DNA of 64,000 nt from Criblamydia sequanensis CRIB-18 (GCF_000750955.1 NZ_CCEJ010000003.1:607280-671279), one strand, 5' to 3'. Positions 54,309 to 64,000 are shown, numbered from the stretch's first letter. Numbers and translations: made by a program. The notes: generated by a model not told the origin, from the letters alone.

Positions 54309-54604
54309 GCTAATCAGACATTAGCAGCTTTCTTAATACAGCTCCGGATGTTATTTTTATAAATTTTACCTAACCCTCTCTCCAAAATCAGCCATTTTTG
54401 GGCTATCCGTTGTTTAAGATCTATGCTTGAACAAAAAAATGTTGCTTTGGTTGCACTTTTCTGACATAAGTTTCTCTCACAAATAATAAATTTTCAAAGG
54501 AAATCAAAATTATAAGGTTCGGGTGCTTAACTTATTGCCTGAGGATTATGTGTACTAGGTGAGGATGTAATGTTTAATCAAAAAGAAAAAAATAAGAAAA
54601 CGGG

Positions 54605-55036
54605 ATGCAAAGTATGATAAATACAATTTTAAGCAATTATGTATATGCAACCATTTTTTATTTTCTTGTGTTTATTCCCTTTTACACTTTAATCCTTTTG
54701 CCATCTTTCTGTAGGTTGCAAAAAAGAATATCAGGTTTGGAGAAAAGTTCGATAAGCTGTTTTTTTTATTTCTATGCCTCCTTATGCATCATTTCTTTAT
54801 TTGCAGCTTCTCTTTCTTATTTTTTACTGGTTACAAATACAAGGTCTTTTTATTTTTTAATTCACTTTTTTATAATAATACCTCTTGTAAGTCTATTATC
54901 AAGCTGTGTTATCTCAAGGATAGGAAATAAAAAAAGGCTAACCGATTACATACTGGATTTGGGAATTTTTCTTACTTCTTTTTCCCTATTCACTTCTTTT
55001 ATTTATATGGGACTAAAACTACATATAAATCCTTAG
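54605..55036 (+). CDS. Hypothetical four-helix membrane protein
   Basis: 143-residue very hydrophobic protein with about four membrane segments (IFYFLVFIPFYTLILL, FYFYASLCIISLFAASLSYF, LIHFFIIIPLVSLLSSC, LGIFLTSFSLFTSFIYMGL). No family recognised. AT-rich composition makes hydrophobic frames easier to get by chance, but length and helix spacing favour a real gene. It converges with the FKBP gene. Confidence 0.5.
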   Translation: MQSMINTILSNYVYATIFYFLVFIPFYTLILLPSFCRLQKRISGLEKSSISCFFYFYASLCIISLFAASLSYFLLVTNTRSFYFLIHFFIIIPLVSLLSSCVISRIGNKKRLTDYILDLGIFLTSFSLFTSFIYMGLKLHINP

Positions 55037-55062
55037 AGTCATTCTGATTAAAAATAAGTGTT

Positions 55063-55755
55063 TTATAGCCTCTCAACATCACATATGATAAGTTGCTGGA
55101 ACCCATGACGTCCATGCTTTCCATAAGATAATTCGGGATGGATATAAATCTTACGACGCTCTCCCGTAGCCATTCCGGATGCTGCTTTCGCAAAACCAAG
55201 GATTGTATCTGAAAGATCAAGAGTTATAGGCGAATTAGATAAACGAGTATTTTGCATAATGACTTCCTCGCCATCGCAAAGCTTACTTTCAATAAGGTGA
55301 ATCTGGAAGTGGTTAGAGTCTGATAAAAGAGGTTGGCCCTTTGAAAGAAGTTCATAATAGAGCTTATGAGGGATTACTTCCACAATATTTCCCTGTTTCG
55401 CAACCTTCTCTAAATAGTCCTCGGAAGCTTTCAAATTAAGACGGTTTTGATAAGTGGAAATCTTATCTATCAGAGAAAGCATTTGCTCTTGGCTTTCTTT
55501 TTTGGGAAAAGGCTTTTTTTTACCTGATTCAAGGTCCTTCAAATTTTCTAAGACTTCTTCAAAATCATAGAAAGGACTATATTGAGCTAATTGTTTCCAA
55601 AATATATTAGCTAAGCCAAGAGAAATTTGATGAACCTCTTGCTCGTTCAAAACCGAGGCTATTTGAGGATTAGCATTATTTGGTTTAGGACTAGAAAGTA
55701 CGTAATAAATGCAAATAGGCAACAATAGCAAAACAGAAAAGATCATTTTTTTCAT
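55063..55755 (-). CDS. FKBP-type peptidyl-prolyl isomerase, Mip-like
   Basis: 230-residue exported isomerase. A signal/anchor segment (MIFSVLLLLPICIYYVLSS) is followed by an alpha-helical N-terminal domain (~35-115), as in Mip dimerisation, and a degenerate FKBP domain whose best mark is MATGERRKIYIHPELSYG; LSNSPITLDLSDTILGFAKAA is the preceding part. The usual FKBP core Tyr/Phe residues are only partly present, so activity may be weak. Its start overlaps the stop of the upstream gene (ATGA). Mip-like proteins aid intracellular bacteria; that role is inferred. Confidence 0.85.
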   Translation of the reverse strand: MKKMIFSVLLLLPICIYYVLSSPKPNNANPQIASVLNEQEVHQISLGLANIFWKQLAQYSPFYDFEEVLENLKDLESGKKKPFPKKESQEQMLSLIDKISTYQNRLNLKASEDYLEKVAKQGNIVEVIPHKLYYELLSKGQPLLSDSNHFQIHLIESKLCDGEEVIMQNTRLSNSPITLDLSDTILGFAKAASGMATGERRKIYIHPELSYGKHGRHGFQQLIICDVERL

Positions 55756-56708
55756 GATACTAGCCTTGATAAAATGATTTCTAAAAATTGTTCCGAAAAA
55801 TAAATCTCCACTAGCTTCTCCCGAATCTTATCATAGGACTTTTGCTTTGACTTAACTTCTTGATCTTGGGCTGATCCCATATATTTTGGTATTTTTATTG
55901 GAGATAGAACCTCTTCCCTTTGTGTAAGACGTATCGATTTCAAATTATTCGAGAGGTCATTAAGCTGTTTAATTTTATCGGGAACTTTAAATTCCCTAAA
56001 ATTGTGTGATCTAAAGGAGTTGAATTTTTTATCTTCTAGCCCTGATAGAATAGCTTCTTTATTTTTAGGATTGAGTTCATCGATTGCAAAAGGAGCACTT
56101 ATAAAAGCGTTAATTAAATCGTATTTGTCTTTAAATCTTTTAACACTTACTTCGTCATAGCCAAGAAGCAGCCCTAAAGCTTGGTAATAAAGAGGCCTAT
56201 CAACCTCCAATTCCAATACAGAAGTCGGAAAAACAAGAAATGAATTTATCCGATCCGGTCCTCCAAAAACCTCATTCATCAAAGGCTGATGTGTATCATA
56301 AAGAGTTTCGACCTTTGGTTTATGATACAAGACAAAGCCAATTATGTTATAATCTGCTGTCACATAATCCAGTAAAACAAAGGTTTTTGATGAAAAAAGG
56401 GATTTATATTTTTGCCACACAAGCCACCCTTTATGAAGGTTTGCAAAAGTGTTAAGTGTCTCTTGGGTAAACAAAAATCCAAGTTCTAGATCCACATAAA
56501 AATCAGAGCAAGCAAGCGGCTTGTCTCCAAAAAGTGTGTAACCAAAGTCGCCATCAGCCATAAGTTGCCTGAATAAAGATTCCAAGTCTTGTCTATCTTC
56601 AATAGGCATATGTTTAAGGATGTTTTGAATATTTGTTATGTGTGGTCTATCTTCGTTGAAACCAAGAGCCATCCATGGCAAGAAAATAGCCATGAACATC
56701 AATTTCAT
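55752..56708 (-). CDS. Hypothetical exported protein
   Basis: 318-residue protein with a short signal-like start (MKLMFMAIFLPWMALGF). It contains DLESLFRQLMADGDFGYTLFGDKP, a pattern I recall from hypothetical proteins of environmental chlamydiae, and a helical C-terminal half with SKQKSYDKIREKLVEIYF. Function unknown. The start is uncertain: in-frame ATGs at 56765 and 56861 overlap the next gene, and none has a ribosome site; 56708 gives the cleanest signal peptide. It is coupled to the FKBP gene by a 4-base overlap, so the two may work together. Confidence 0.7.
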   Translation of the reverse strand: MKLMFMAIFLPWMALGFNEDRPHITNIQNILKHMPIEDRQDLESLFRQLMADGDFGYTLFGDKPLACSDFYVDLELGFLFTQETLNTFANLHKGWLVWQKYKSLFSSKTFVLLDYVTADYNIIGFVLYHKPKVETLYDTHQPLMNEVFGGPDRINSFLVFPTSVLELEVDRPLYYQALGLLLGYDEVSVKRFKDKYDLINAFISAPFAIDELNPKNKEAILSGLEDKKFNSFRSHNFREFKVPDKIKQLNDLSNNLKSIRLTQREEVLSPIKIPKYMGSAQDQEVKSKQKSYDKIREKLVEIYFSEQFLEIILSRLVS

Positions 56709-56739
56709 GGCATGCCGACTATATTTGGGCCATATGTGG

Positions 56740-56985
56740 TTAATTTTTTTCAAGAGGTAGGACATAGTCACAATTTTCGCAATAAGGAAGACTCCATAAT
56801 TTATTTTTATTTTCACATCTTGGACAAACCCAATAACCAACCCCACATTCATAATCCACAAGTAGAATTGAATTTAAGTCCAACTGCTTTAGTTCTTCGG
56901 TAATTGAGTCTTCAATTATGCCTGCATGGCTGTAATTAGTGAATAGGCAGAGAGAAAATAAAAACAAAGAAAGTAGATATTTCAT
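56740..56985 (-). CDS. Small exported zinc-ribbon protein
   Basis: 81-residue protein with a signal peptide (YLLSLFLFSLCLFTNYSHA) and a mature part ending in a zinc ribbon CPRCENKNKLWSLPYCENC, two CxxC pairs. AAGGA lies 8-9 bases before the ATG at 56985. It precedes the hypothetical exported gene and the FKBP gene on the same strand; all three are exported and close together, so one operon is likely. No function known. Confidence 0.7.
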   Translation of the reverse strand: MKYLLSLFLFSLCLFTNYSHAGIIEDSITEELKQLDLNSILLVDYECGVGYWVCPRCENKNKLWSLPYCENCDYVLPLEKN

Positions 56986-57185
56986 AAATTTATCCTTTTG
57001 AGATGTCAAAGTTTGCTTTTTCATTGGAGGGATCAAACAGAAAATTTAATTTGAAGTTAGTTTTGAATCAAGTTAAAAAGTTCTCAGGGCTAATTAGTTG
57101 AAGCAGCCCTATCTTTCAACAACCATTCAACTAAAGACCCTACGCAAGCTCAATTGAATCAACTTGCATAGGATTTATGGTTTGC

Positions 57186-59707
57186 CTAAGGTCTGATAAT
57201 AATAGTGATCGGAGCACTTTCTTCGTCAGAAGAATTAAACGCAGTAACCGAATAGCTGTAGGAAACTCCCTTCTTTCTATTGTGGTCCTGATAAGAAAGT
57301 GTGGAAGCTGGAACGCTTGCGATTCTCTGACCATCGCGATAAATAAAATAGCCGATGACATCGAGTGAAGGACTTGCACCCCAAGTCAATTGGTTATAGA
57401 GTTCGTATTGGGTTGCAAATTCATTTTTCTTTTGCTTGCCTTGAAGATCTGAGGGGGGTTCCACATCAATTGGGAAGCCCATAAAATCTAGCTGCACAAA
57501 AGTTGGGTTTCCGATGGGTAGATAAGAGAGCGTATAATTCGGAGTAGGCCCTGTAAACGTGACGAGATCAAAAGCGCCTGTAATACCGGAAGAGGTTAGA
57601 ATTGTATAGGTTCCGGGAGGAGCGTTAGGATCTAGATCAATCTCAAGGGTGCCGGCTAAGGATGCGGGGCCTGTGACATTAACGTCTGAATGGCTCAAGG
57701 AATCGATTTCAATATGGACAAGACTTCCAAGAGATCCGGGCGAGGCGGAATTTAACGCCAAACTGCCAAGCGTGAGCGTGCTTCCGGCGTCCGGAGAAAT
57801 TGCCCCTGAATTGGCAAAAACATTACCGGTTATAGTCCCGACTCCGCTAAGTGTTCCTCTCTGCTCGCTAAAGCTAGTGTTTCTGCAAACGAAAATCGAC
57901 GCTTGGTCGATGAGCCCATTCACTTTAAAGTTAGCATTATTGATCATGATGGACCCTTGATAGTCAGTGCTGCCATTGTAAATTACTGTTCCATTTCCTC
58001 GAACATTGACGCTTGTTCCCCCTCCGCCAAAAGAGGTGTCATCCACAAAAGAGACTCCCTCACCAAGCGTTAAAAGATCTAAAACATCGGCCGAAAGAAA
58101 GGTTAGAGAAGAACCGGTTCTTAAGAAGATGCTATTTCCAAGAGCTGATCCGCTCAAACCGTCTTCTCCCCCTCCGATACCGCCGGGTCCCCGGGAGAAC
58201 CTGCTTGTGTCGTATTGTTGGATGTATTGAAAATAGTCGGTATTCCAGGAATGGCTTGTATGGTGAAATTCAAATTGCTATCCAAAAAGACAGCCGCGCC
58301 AAGACCGCTGCCGCCGCCGCCTCCTCCTCCTCCAAAGCCAGATCCATAGTTATTTGAGCCGTTTCCTCCCATCCCCCCGCCGAGATTCCCTATGTCTACA
58401 CCTCCTAGCGAGGTCGAACCAGAAGATGGACCCCCTCCTCCACCACCACCTCCGCCAAGGGAATTTCCTCCTTCAGAAGGTGTAACGCCTGATTGATTAA
58501 CGCCGCCGCCTCCGCCTCCGCCGCCAACACCTCCGGAGCCTCCTTGTACCTTGTAACCGGTATCAGAAGCTCCCGTGCCGGCTCCGCCACCGCCACCGCC
58601 CCCATAACCGCCGCTTCCTGCTTCACCGTCGACTGCATTTGTAGTATTCGTTACGACAATACCCCCGCCGCCGGCGCCTGCACCATCGCCACCATTGCCT
58701 CCAGAAGGCACAGCACTTCCGCCAGGGGGTAGTGAGCCTTGAGCTTGCATTCCATCCGATCCTAAGCTCCCGCCCCCGCCGCCTCCAGCAACAGGAGAGC
58801 CCCCGCCGCCGCCTCCACCGCCTGCACGGACACCTCCCAAATTACCGCCTGCACCGGATCCTGCCGTAATAGAAAGGCCATATCCATTTCCCTCGGCTCC
58901 AACTCCATCATCGGCACCCCCGGTTCCAAGGTTTTCAAGCAGGCCTAGGGTAGCTCTTGAGCCAAACCCGCCGCCGCCTCCGCCGCCTCCGCCGCTTGGG
59001 TCATCGGTCGAAAGATTGACATTACCGCCATCTCCTCCAAAACCCCCTCCTCCAGCTCCACCGGTGCTTCCTGTAGCGATAATGGAACCTCCATTTCCGC
59101 TGAAGCCGCCTCCTCCTGCGCCCCCTTCATTGCCTGTTGAAGAGACGCCAATATAATTTCCTCCATTTCCACCGACAGCCGAGCAATTATTGATAGAGGA
59201 GTTGATTAAGGTGATTGCAGGAAACGAACCATTCAAAAATGATTGAGGCGCATAAATAGCCCCGCCTGCCCCCATACCTCCTCCGCCGCCGGAAATACCA
59301 TCCCCTCCATTACCCCCTCTTGCAGTTAGGTTTTGAAAGATTATGTTTTGGATTGTCACATTTCCCATGGGTATAAAAAATCCGCTGTAAGCGCCGCTAT
59401 TCCCATCGATTGTGACAGTCGGGATAGCTCCCGGGTTTCCGATAGTGATGTTTACCGGATTTGTGGAATTATTAATAATCGGCAGAATCCCATTAAGTTG
59501 AATCGTCATCGGAAAGTCGAAAGTAATCTCATAATCATCAGGGATCAAATTCAAGTCTTGGTTCATTGAATTCAAGCAATAGCGCAAATCACCCGGTTCT
59601 CCAAAGCCGCCGGGATTATTGTCTGTACTTAATGTGACATTAAGCGTTGTAACTGCATACAACGAATGGGAGGTGAAAAGAAAAATCCAATGCCTGAGCT
59701 TGATCAT
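57186..59707 (-). pseudogene. Glycine-rich surface protein gene with one frameshift
   Basis: Two frames that belong together. The first (59707-58154) starts with a signal peptide (WIFLFTSHSLYAVTTLNV), a beta-helix-like part and ~300 residues of poly-Gly segments with GAGGAIYAPQ. The second (58157-57186) continues with SGSALGNSIFLRTGSSLTF, autotransporter-like strands (GTLSGVGTITGNVFANSGAI) and a C-terminal fibronectin-III-like domain (TWGASPSLDVIGYFIYRDGQ). Near 58190 the reading GGxGG continues only if one G is added to a GGGG run, giving ~840 residues. No barrel is present, so anchoring is unclear. Real break, phase variation by G-run slippage, or sequencing error are all possible. Confidence 0.75.
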
Positions 59708-59763
59708 GAGAGAACCTAACGTAAATTACTTTTTTAGCATCTTAGTAAGTGTAAAAAAAATAT

Positions 59764-60630
59764 TCAATGGCTAAAGGCCGGAAGAAGGGAAAATTCGTTT
59801 TTTTGAGCTGTGTAGTTTGGCCTCATCGCAAAGGCAATAGCCGCATATCGAGTTTGGCCGCTTTTTGTAACAATGTGAGGGGTCGGAAAGATAGAAAATT
59901 CTGCTAAAAATGTTCCTGGAATTATTAAAATCGAACTTTTTTTAGTCTCACGAGGAAATACCCTTATTGGCGAAAAAAAATCATCTACTGTAAATAATGA
60001 TTTGTAAGGTGAAAGAAGAAGCGATTGGTTGTCTGTGCTATCAAGAAAAAAGGAGAACACTGTGCCATCGTAATGAGGCCTTAAGACATTATAAGAGGGA
60101 AGGTATTTGATTACCTTAAAAAGAACGGGAGGCTCGCCATATTCCGAAGAAAAAATCGTTTCTAAACCTATCTCACTTGCAGCTTGTTGGAAGAGAGTTC
60201 CAAATGGATTTTGAATATTTCGGCAAGTATCCAAAAAAAGAGTGATTTCGGGAACTTCATTGAATTCTTTATATCGAGAGCAAACAAATTCATGGAAATG
60301 GGTCGAATAATAAAAAGCGATCTGCTTTCTTCCTTCTTTTTCTGACTCGTCGTAAAAGCCAAAAAAATCAGTGGAGTAATAATTTCTCTCTTTTGATCTA
60401 ATAAACCGTTCTTTTGCGATGTATAATTTTTTTGCCCAACTAGGATTTTTTTGAAGAAATGCGATAAATTCATCAAAATGAGCATAAAGCGAATCAAAGG
60501 TTTCCGAGCCTTGTTCCTTATTGCAAATCTCAGAATAACCTAATTGCTTGAATTGCTCTGCAAGTGGATTTGCAGAAAGCGATTGAAAGACAAGAAAACT
60601 TAATAAAAATAAGGTCTTAGACATAATCAT
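59764..60630 (-). CDS. Probable secreted 2OG-Fe(II) oxygenase-like protein
   Basis: 288-residue protein with a signal peptide (TLFLLSFLVFQSLSA). The C-terminal half fits the double-stranded beta-helix of isopenicillin-N-synthase-type oxygenases: YNVLRPHYDGTVFSFFLD supplies the HxD iron ligands, ILIIPGTFLAEFS the middle strand, and TPHIVTKSGQTRYAAIAF the distal His plus the arginine for 2-oxoglutarate. The N-terminal helical part is not recognised. An exported member is unusual, since the cofactor 2OG is cytoplasmic, so host-cell or periplasmic use is a question. Stands alone. Confidence 0.65.
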   Translation of the reverse strand: MIMSKTLFLLSFLVFQSLSANPLAEQFKQLGYSEICNKEQGSETFDSLYAHFDEFIAFLQKNPSWAKKLYIAKERFIRSKERNYYSTDFFGFYDESEKEGRKQIAFYYSTHFHEFVCSRYKEFNEVPEITLFLDTCRNIQNPFGTLFQQAASEIGLETIFSSEYGEPPVLFKVIKYLPSYNVLRPHYDGTVFSFFLDSTDNQSLLLSPYKSLFTVDDFFSPIRVFPRETKKSSILIIPGTFLAEFSIFPTPHIVTKSGQTRYAAIAFAMRPNYTAQKNEFSLLPAFSH

Positions 60631-60914
60631 CAGGCCATCGTATTACTTCCTTTTTGAATTGTCAAATTAAAATTTTTGATAAGAAATCCAAAAACTCTTC
60701 CTGGGCGGTTATATAAAAAGGTAACTCAATGTAGCTCTTACTTATCGCTAATCCTGACTATAAAAGGCGTGTATCGAAAGGATAATGGGTTTTACTAGAA
60801 ATAGCTTAAAAAGGAAAAGCGTGCCAAAAACTAACCTTCAAAAGCTTTACATTGAGCTTATAATCTTTTGAGTTTATCCTTATCTCTTAACAATTAGTCT
60901 TAATGTGATTAGAA

Positions 60915-61637
60915 ATGCAGTACATATTAGTTCATGGAGCCTGGCAAGGTGGCTGGTGCTTTGAATTTCTTGCCGAGGAACTTATAAAGCTTGGCAATAA
61001 AGTTTCTTGTCTTGACCTTCCGGGTCATGGAAAAAGCCCTTTTCCCCTATCACAAGCCACTTATGAGATTTACTATCACAGCCTCGAAGAAGAGATAAAA
61101 AAATTTGATGAGGTCATACTTGTTGCCCACTCCATGTCAGGAATTTTAGCCGCCCCTCTTTTAGATAAACATTCTGATCGTATTTCCCACCTATTTCTCA
61201 TTTCTGCCTTTGTCGCTCAAAAAGGCCAATCGCTTTTAGATGTAGCCATAGCCGGAGGCCCTTCAGAAATTCCTAACCTCCTAATCACCGATGAAGAAAA
61301 TCAAACACAAAGCTTGGATCTTATCAAAGCAAGAGAAGCACTTTTTCATGATTGTCCTGAAGAGCTTGCTGATTGGGCTATTCAAAGATTGCAAGCAAAT
61401 CCCATAGCTCCTTTTATAACGCCTGTAAATTGGGTTGATTCCGGCAAAACTAAAGAAAAAAGAACCTATATTGTTTGCGAAGATGACAGAGATGTGCACC
61501 CTTCCACACAACTTAATATTCTTAAAAATTATCCATGCCTCGTCATCCCTTTTAAATCCGGTCATTTTCCCTTTCTTTCCAAACCAAAAGAGCTTGCAGA
61601 AATTTTAAATTCTCGGGATGAATCGCAAAGAAATTAA
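60915..61637 (+). CDS. Alpha/beta hydrolase, EstC/methylesterase-like
   Basis: 240-residue cytoplasmic hydrolase of the group that includes pyrethroid hydrolases and plant methylesterases. It begins directly with the family strand ILVHGAWQGGWCFEFLAEEL; the nucleophile is LVAHSMSGILAAPLL, DLPGHGKSP is the loop, and the catalytic His is in FKSGHFPFLSKPKELAEIL; the acid is in VCEDDRDVHP. Substrate unknown. Preceded by a 284-base spacer (60631-60914) with no structure I trust. Confidence 0.88.
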   Translation: MQYILVHGAWQGGWCFEFLAEELIKLGNKVSCLDLPGHGKSPFPLSQATYEIYYHSLEEEIKKFDEVILVAHSMSGILAAPLLDKHSDRISHLFLISAFVAQKGQSLLDVAIAGGPSEIPNLLITDEENQTQSLDLIKAREALFHDCPEELADWAIQRLQANPIAPFITPVNWVDSGKTKEKRTYIVCEDDRDVHPSTQLNILKNYPCLVIPFKSGHFPFLSKPKELAEILNSRDESQRN

Positions 61638-61758
61638 TTTTGCTTAATTGAATTAAAAGTTTTTCTTTTATTTTTAGTTTAATTTTTTAACACTGGCGTA
61701 AAGCTACCTTGAAACAAGGCTAAGTTACAAGTTATTATTCTGTAACTAATTAGTGAAG

Positions 61759-62598
61759 ATGATGAGTAATTTTACAATTGAAAAAGCTAGTTTAAAAGAA
61801 ATGGATTTCCTACTAGCCCAAGCTAGAAATGAAGGATGGAACCCGGGGTTATCTGATGCTTCAGCTTTCTATAGCACAGACCCAAATGGCTTTTTTATTG
61901 GAAAGCTTGATGGGGAAAAAATCGGCTGTATTTCCTCCGTTGCTTATGACGCCAACTATGGGTTTCTTGGATTCTATATCGTTATTCCGAAATACCGGGG
62001 AAAAGGCTACGGCTTGAAGCTTTGGAATCATGCGATTTCTCATCAAGAAACAAGATCGATTGGTTTAGATGGAGTCGTAGCCCAGCAAGATAATTATAAA
62101 AAATCGGGATTTAGGTTCTTTTATAATAATATTCGTTATGGTGGAAAAGTTAAAGGATTGGAAAGCAAGGAGCTAATACCCATAAATGAAACCTTTTTTC
62201 AAGCTATTATAGATTTTGATGAACCCATTTTTGGAGCTAATAGATCTCATTTTCTAAAGGCTTGGTTTCAAATGCCCAATTCTTGGGGCTATGCCAAAAA
62301 AATTTCGGGCAGCCTGACAGGGTATGGGTGGATTCGGAAATGCCATAGCGGCTTTAAGATTGGTCCCCTTTACGCACACGATCAGGAAACCGCAAGAGAG
62401 ATTTTTCTAGCTCTAGCAGATCGATCTCATAATTCAGAAATTTTTTTAGATGTTCCTCAGCCAAATGAAGAAGCAATCGGTCTTGCAGAAGAATCTGGGA
62501 TGAGAGCTGTTTTCGAGACAGCTCGAATGTATAAAGGAATCCCCCCAAAGCAAGAATTAAAAAAAGTATTTGGAGTTTCGACATTTGAGCTCGGTTAA
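61759..62598 (+). CDS. GNAT family N-acetyltransferase, two-domain
   Basis: About 279 residues. The N-terminal GNAT domain (~1-130) has the acetyl-CoA loop IPKYRGKGYGLKLWNHA. The second half (FQAIIDFDEPIFGANRSHFL, then GYGWIRKCHSGFKIGPLYA) is the extra GNAT-like domain found in the YitH-type family. Substrate unknown. A GTG at 61753 and ATGs at 61759 and 61762 are all possible starts; none has a good ribosome site. Confidence 0.88.
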   Translation: MMSNFTIEKASLKEMDFLLAQARNEGWNPGLSDASAFYSTDPNGFFIGKLDGEKIGCISSVAYDANYGFLGFYIVIPKYRGKGYGLKLWNHAISHQETRSIGLDGVVAQQDNYKKSGFRFFYNNIRYGGKVKGLESKELIPINETFFQAIIDFDEPIFGANRSHFLKAWFQMPNSWGYAKKISGSLTGYGWIRKCHSGFKIGPLYAHDQETAREIFLALADRSHNSEIFLDVPQPNEEAIGLAEESGMRAVFETARMYKGIPPKQELKKVFGVSTFELG

Positions 62599-62670
62599 AT
62601 TTTTAATGTGAGCTAAAAAAACAAAAGATAAGTATACTTAAAGACATTTAACAAGTTTAATTTTTGAAAA

Positions 62671-63126
62671 ATGCCAAAGTATAAGCCCAATAAAATATGG
62701 ATTGACGCAGATTCCTGCCCAAAGGCCATTAAAGAAATCGTTTTTAAATCAAGCCAGCGTTTGAAAATAAAAATAATACTTGTTGCAAATGAGTATCAAT
62801 ACATTCCCGAAAGCGATCTTATCGAATTGATTGTGGTACACAAAGGTTTTGATGCCGCAGATCAACATATTATTGATCAGGTCGAGATTCATGACATCGT
62901 CATCACACAAGATATTCCCCTAGCCTCAGAAGTTTTGAAAAAAAAAGCAATTGCCCTAAACCCTCGTGGCGAAATCTACAATGAAAATAATATAGGCACG
63001 ATTCTATCGCTGCGCGATATTATGAAAGAGTTTCGTGACGCCGGAACGATTACGGGGGGGCCTGCAGCGTTCGGACCCAAAAATATTAAACAATTTGCCG
63101 ACTCTCTAAATAAATTGCTTTCGTAA
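62671..63126 (+). CDS. YaiI/YqxD family protein (UPF0178, DUF188)
   Basis: 151-residue protein with the full family signature: IWIDADSCPKAIKEIV at the start, VITQDIPLASEVLKKKA in the middle, ALNPRGEIYNENNI, and GGPAAFGPKNIKQFADSLN at the end. The fold is PIN-like and acidic residues suggest a metal-dependent nuclease, but no function is established for the family. It is 72 bases after the GNAT gene on the same strand. Confidence 0.92.
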   Translation: MPKYKPNKIWIDADSCPKAIKEIVFKSSQRLKIKIILVANEYQYIPESDLIELIVVHKGFDAADQHIIDQVEIHDIVITQDIPLASEVLKKKAIALNPRGEIYNENNIGTILSLRDIMKEFRDAGTITGGPAAFGPKNIKQFADSLNKLLS

Positions 63127-63324
63127 ATTTAAAGTTTAAATTTAAAAACTTTATCCATTCTTCCCGATCAACCTCTTTAACTTTACTCAATAAAAAAATA
63201 ATAAACTATTTTTAAATAGTTATAGTTTCAATAAAGTAAAAAATAATTAATTTTAATATTAACTGTTATTATTTCTCGAAATGCAATAAAATACATTATT
63301 TACTAATAAGCAGGACTATGTAAT

Positions 63325-64000
63325 ATGCAGACAAACTATGTTGCCAACACACTTGTTCAAGAAAATTTTAGATCACGCACCAATCCTTTTGTATGTAATC
63401 TTGAGATAGACAGCACGGGTTTTCACTATAATCACTCTCACTCTCAAGACTCCTGCAAAATAGATAAAATACAAAAATGCATGCTTTTTAATCTTCAACA
63501 AATAGAGAGCAATCGTTACTCGTCTGCAGTTGTAAGAGATTTGCGTTCTATATATGAGATGGATAAGAAAAGAGCTGAGTCGCTGGTTTATTTGGAAGCT
63601 CAACAAAACGATAATTTAAGAATAGTTTCAGGAGAACCATCGGCAACTCAAGAAGCTTCCAAAACAGCTATTTTAGTAACGGTAGTTCACAAACATTTCC
63701 GACCTACAAAAAATCAAAAGCCACACTTGAGATATAAAGTTAAAAAAAATCAATTAGTTGTCCGCCATTTTCATGGGACAGGGACTAATATGGGTGCTAG
63801 AGCTATAAGTGAACTAGATAGTTTAATGTCTAGATATTCTAAATGCATCGAGGAAATAAAAGAGGAATTTGAAAAATTAAAAGAACAATACCCCTCCTTA
63901 AACCTTACTGAAACACCTTGGAATTCTGATTTGCAAATGATAGAGGTTGTGACTAAGAAAAGAGAAAGAGTTATTGAAAAGATGCCAAAAGAACTTCGGG
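63325..64000 (+). CDS. Hypothetical protein, cut by the right edge
   Basis: The open frame from ATG 63325 (MQTNYVANTLVQENFRSRTN) runs to the end of the window, at least 225 residues. It is hydrophilic, with a His-rich patch (GFHYNHSHSQDS), VRHFHGTGTNMGARAISELD and a likely coiled coil (IEEIKEEFEKLKEQ). No motif recognised. AGGA lies 10 bases upstream of the start. The composition resembles chlamydial host-interaction proteins, but there is no direct evidence. Confidence 0.6.
   Translation, partial: MQTNYVANTLVQENFRSRTNPFVCNLEIDSTGFHYNHSHSQDSCKIDKIQKCMLFNLQQIESNRYSSAVVRDLRSIYEMDKKRAESLVYLEAQQNDNLRIVSGEPSATQEASKTAILVTVVHKHFRPTKNQKPHLRYKVKKNQLVVRHFHGTGTNMGARAISELDSLMSRYSKCIEEIKEEFEKLKEQYPSLNLTETPWNSDLQMIEVVTKKRERVIEKMPKELR

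Noticed and set aside
58405..59172. Frames inside the glycine-rich region on both strands
   Set aside because: GC-rich poly-Gly coding gives long open frames in all phases; they have no starts of their own.

Overview
The window most resembles a chromosome segment from an environmental chlamydia (Parachlamydiales-like, an amoeba symbiont). This is inferred from content, not from any search. The order ABC exporter - accA - L,D-transpeptidase - IHF/HU and the order pepF - groES - groEL are ones I recall from Chlamydia. They occur here beside eukaryote-like F-box/WD40 and ankyrin proteins, surface autotransporter-type proteins and AT-rich spacers.

Layout. Bases 1-9430 are housekeeping: an ABC exporter cut by the window edge, a bacilliredoxin-like protein, AccA, a YkuD transpeptidase, an IHF/HU protein, TyrS, a Nif3-family protein, RpiA, a DUF151 nuclease-like protein and HPr. 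Bases 9680-14025 hold a tandem family of F-box + seven-blade WD40 genes: two intact, one wrecked by a 299-bp duplication and a one-base deletion, and one short relic. Bases 14438-18330 are pepF-groES-groEL, with a CIRCE-like operator overlapping the pepF stop codon and a strong terminator after groEL. Bases 18381-22806 carry a small membrane protein, a large unknown protein and a secreted ankyrin protein.

A genomic island starts in the 3' end of an intact tRNA-Asn (22886-22957). A large serine recombinase, read from the opposite strand, ends inside the tRNA. The island continues with a MerR-type HTH protein coupled to the recombinase, a primase-helicase, a complete type I restriction-modification operon (hsdM-hsdS-hsdR) headed by an unrecognised 448-residue protein, a frameshifted HNH gene, and a HigBA-like locus whose toxin is decayed while its promoter/operator survives.

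From 36.5 to 40.6 kb a metabolic cassette (DJ-1/PfpI, SDR, RidA, alpha/beta hydrolase, plus an aldo-keto reductase relic) lies between two related, similarly oriented sequences. Each ends in a GNRA-capped hairpin plus U-run whose stem bases differ compensatorily, so they look like two copies of a structured RNA. This is the best candidate here for something undescribed.

Bases 41-64 kb are accessory: a 1450-residue autotransporter, secreted hydrolases, an orphan polymorphic-toxin/immunity pair flanked by copies of a monooxygenase gene segment, a convergent pair of similar small membrane proteins, a zinc-ribbon-fused FAD monooxygenase, a secretory lipase, an Ntn hydrolase, an FKBP isomerase, a glycine-rich surface protein broken by a frameshift, a probable secreted 2OG-Fe(II) oxygenase, a GNAT acetyltransferase, a YaiI/YqxD protein and an unknown gene cut by the right edge.
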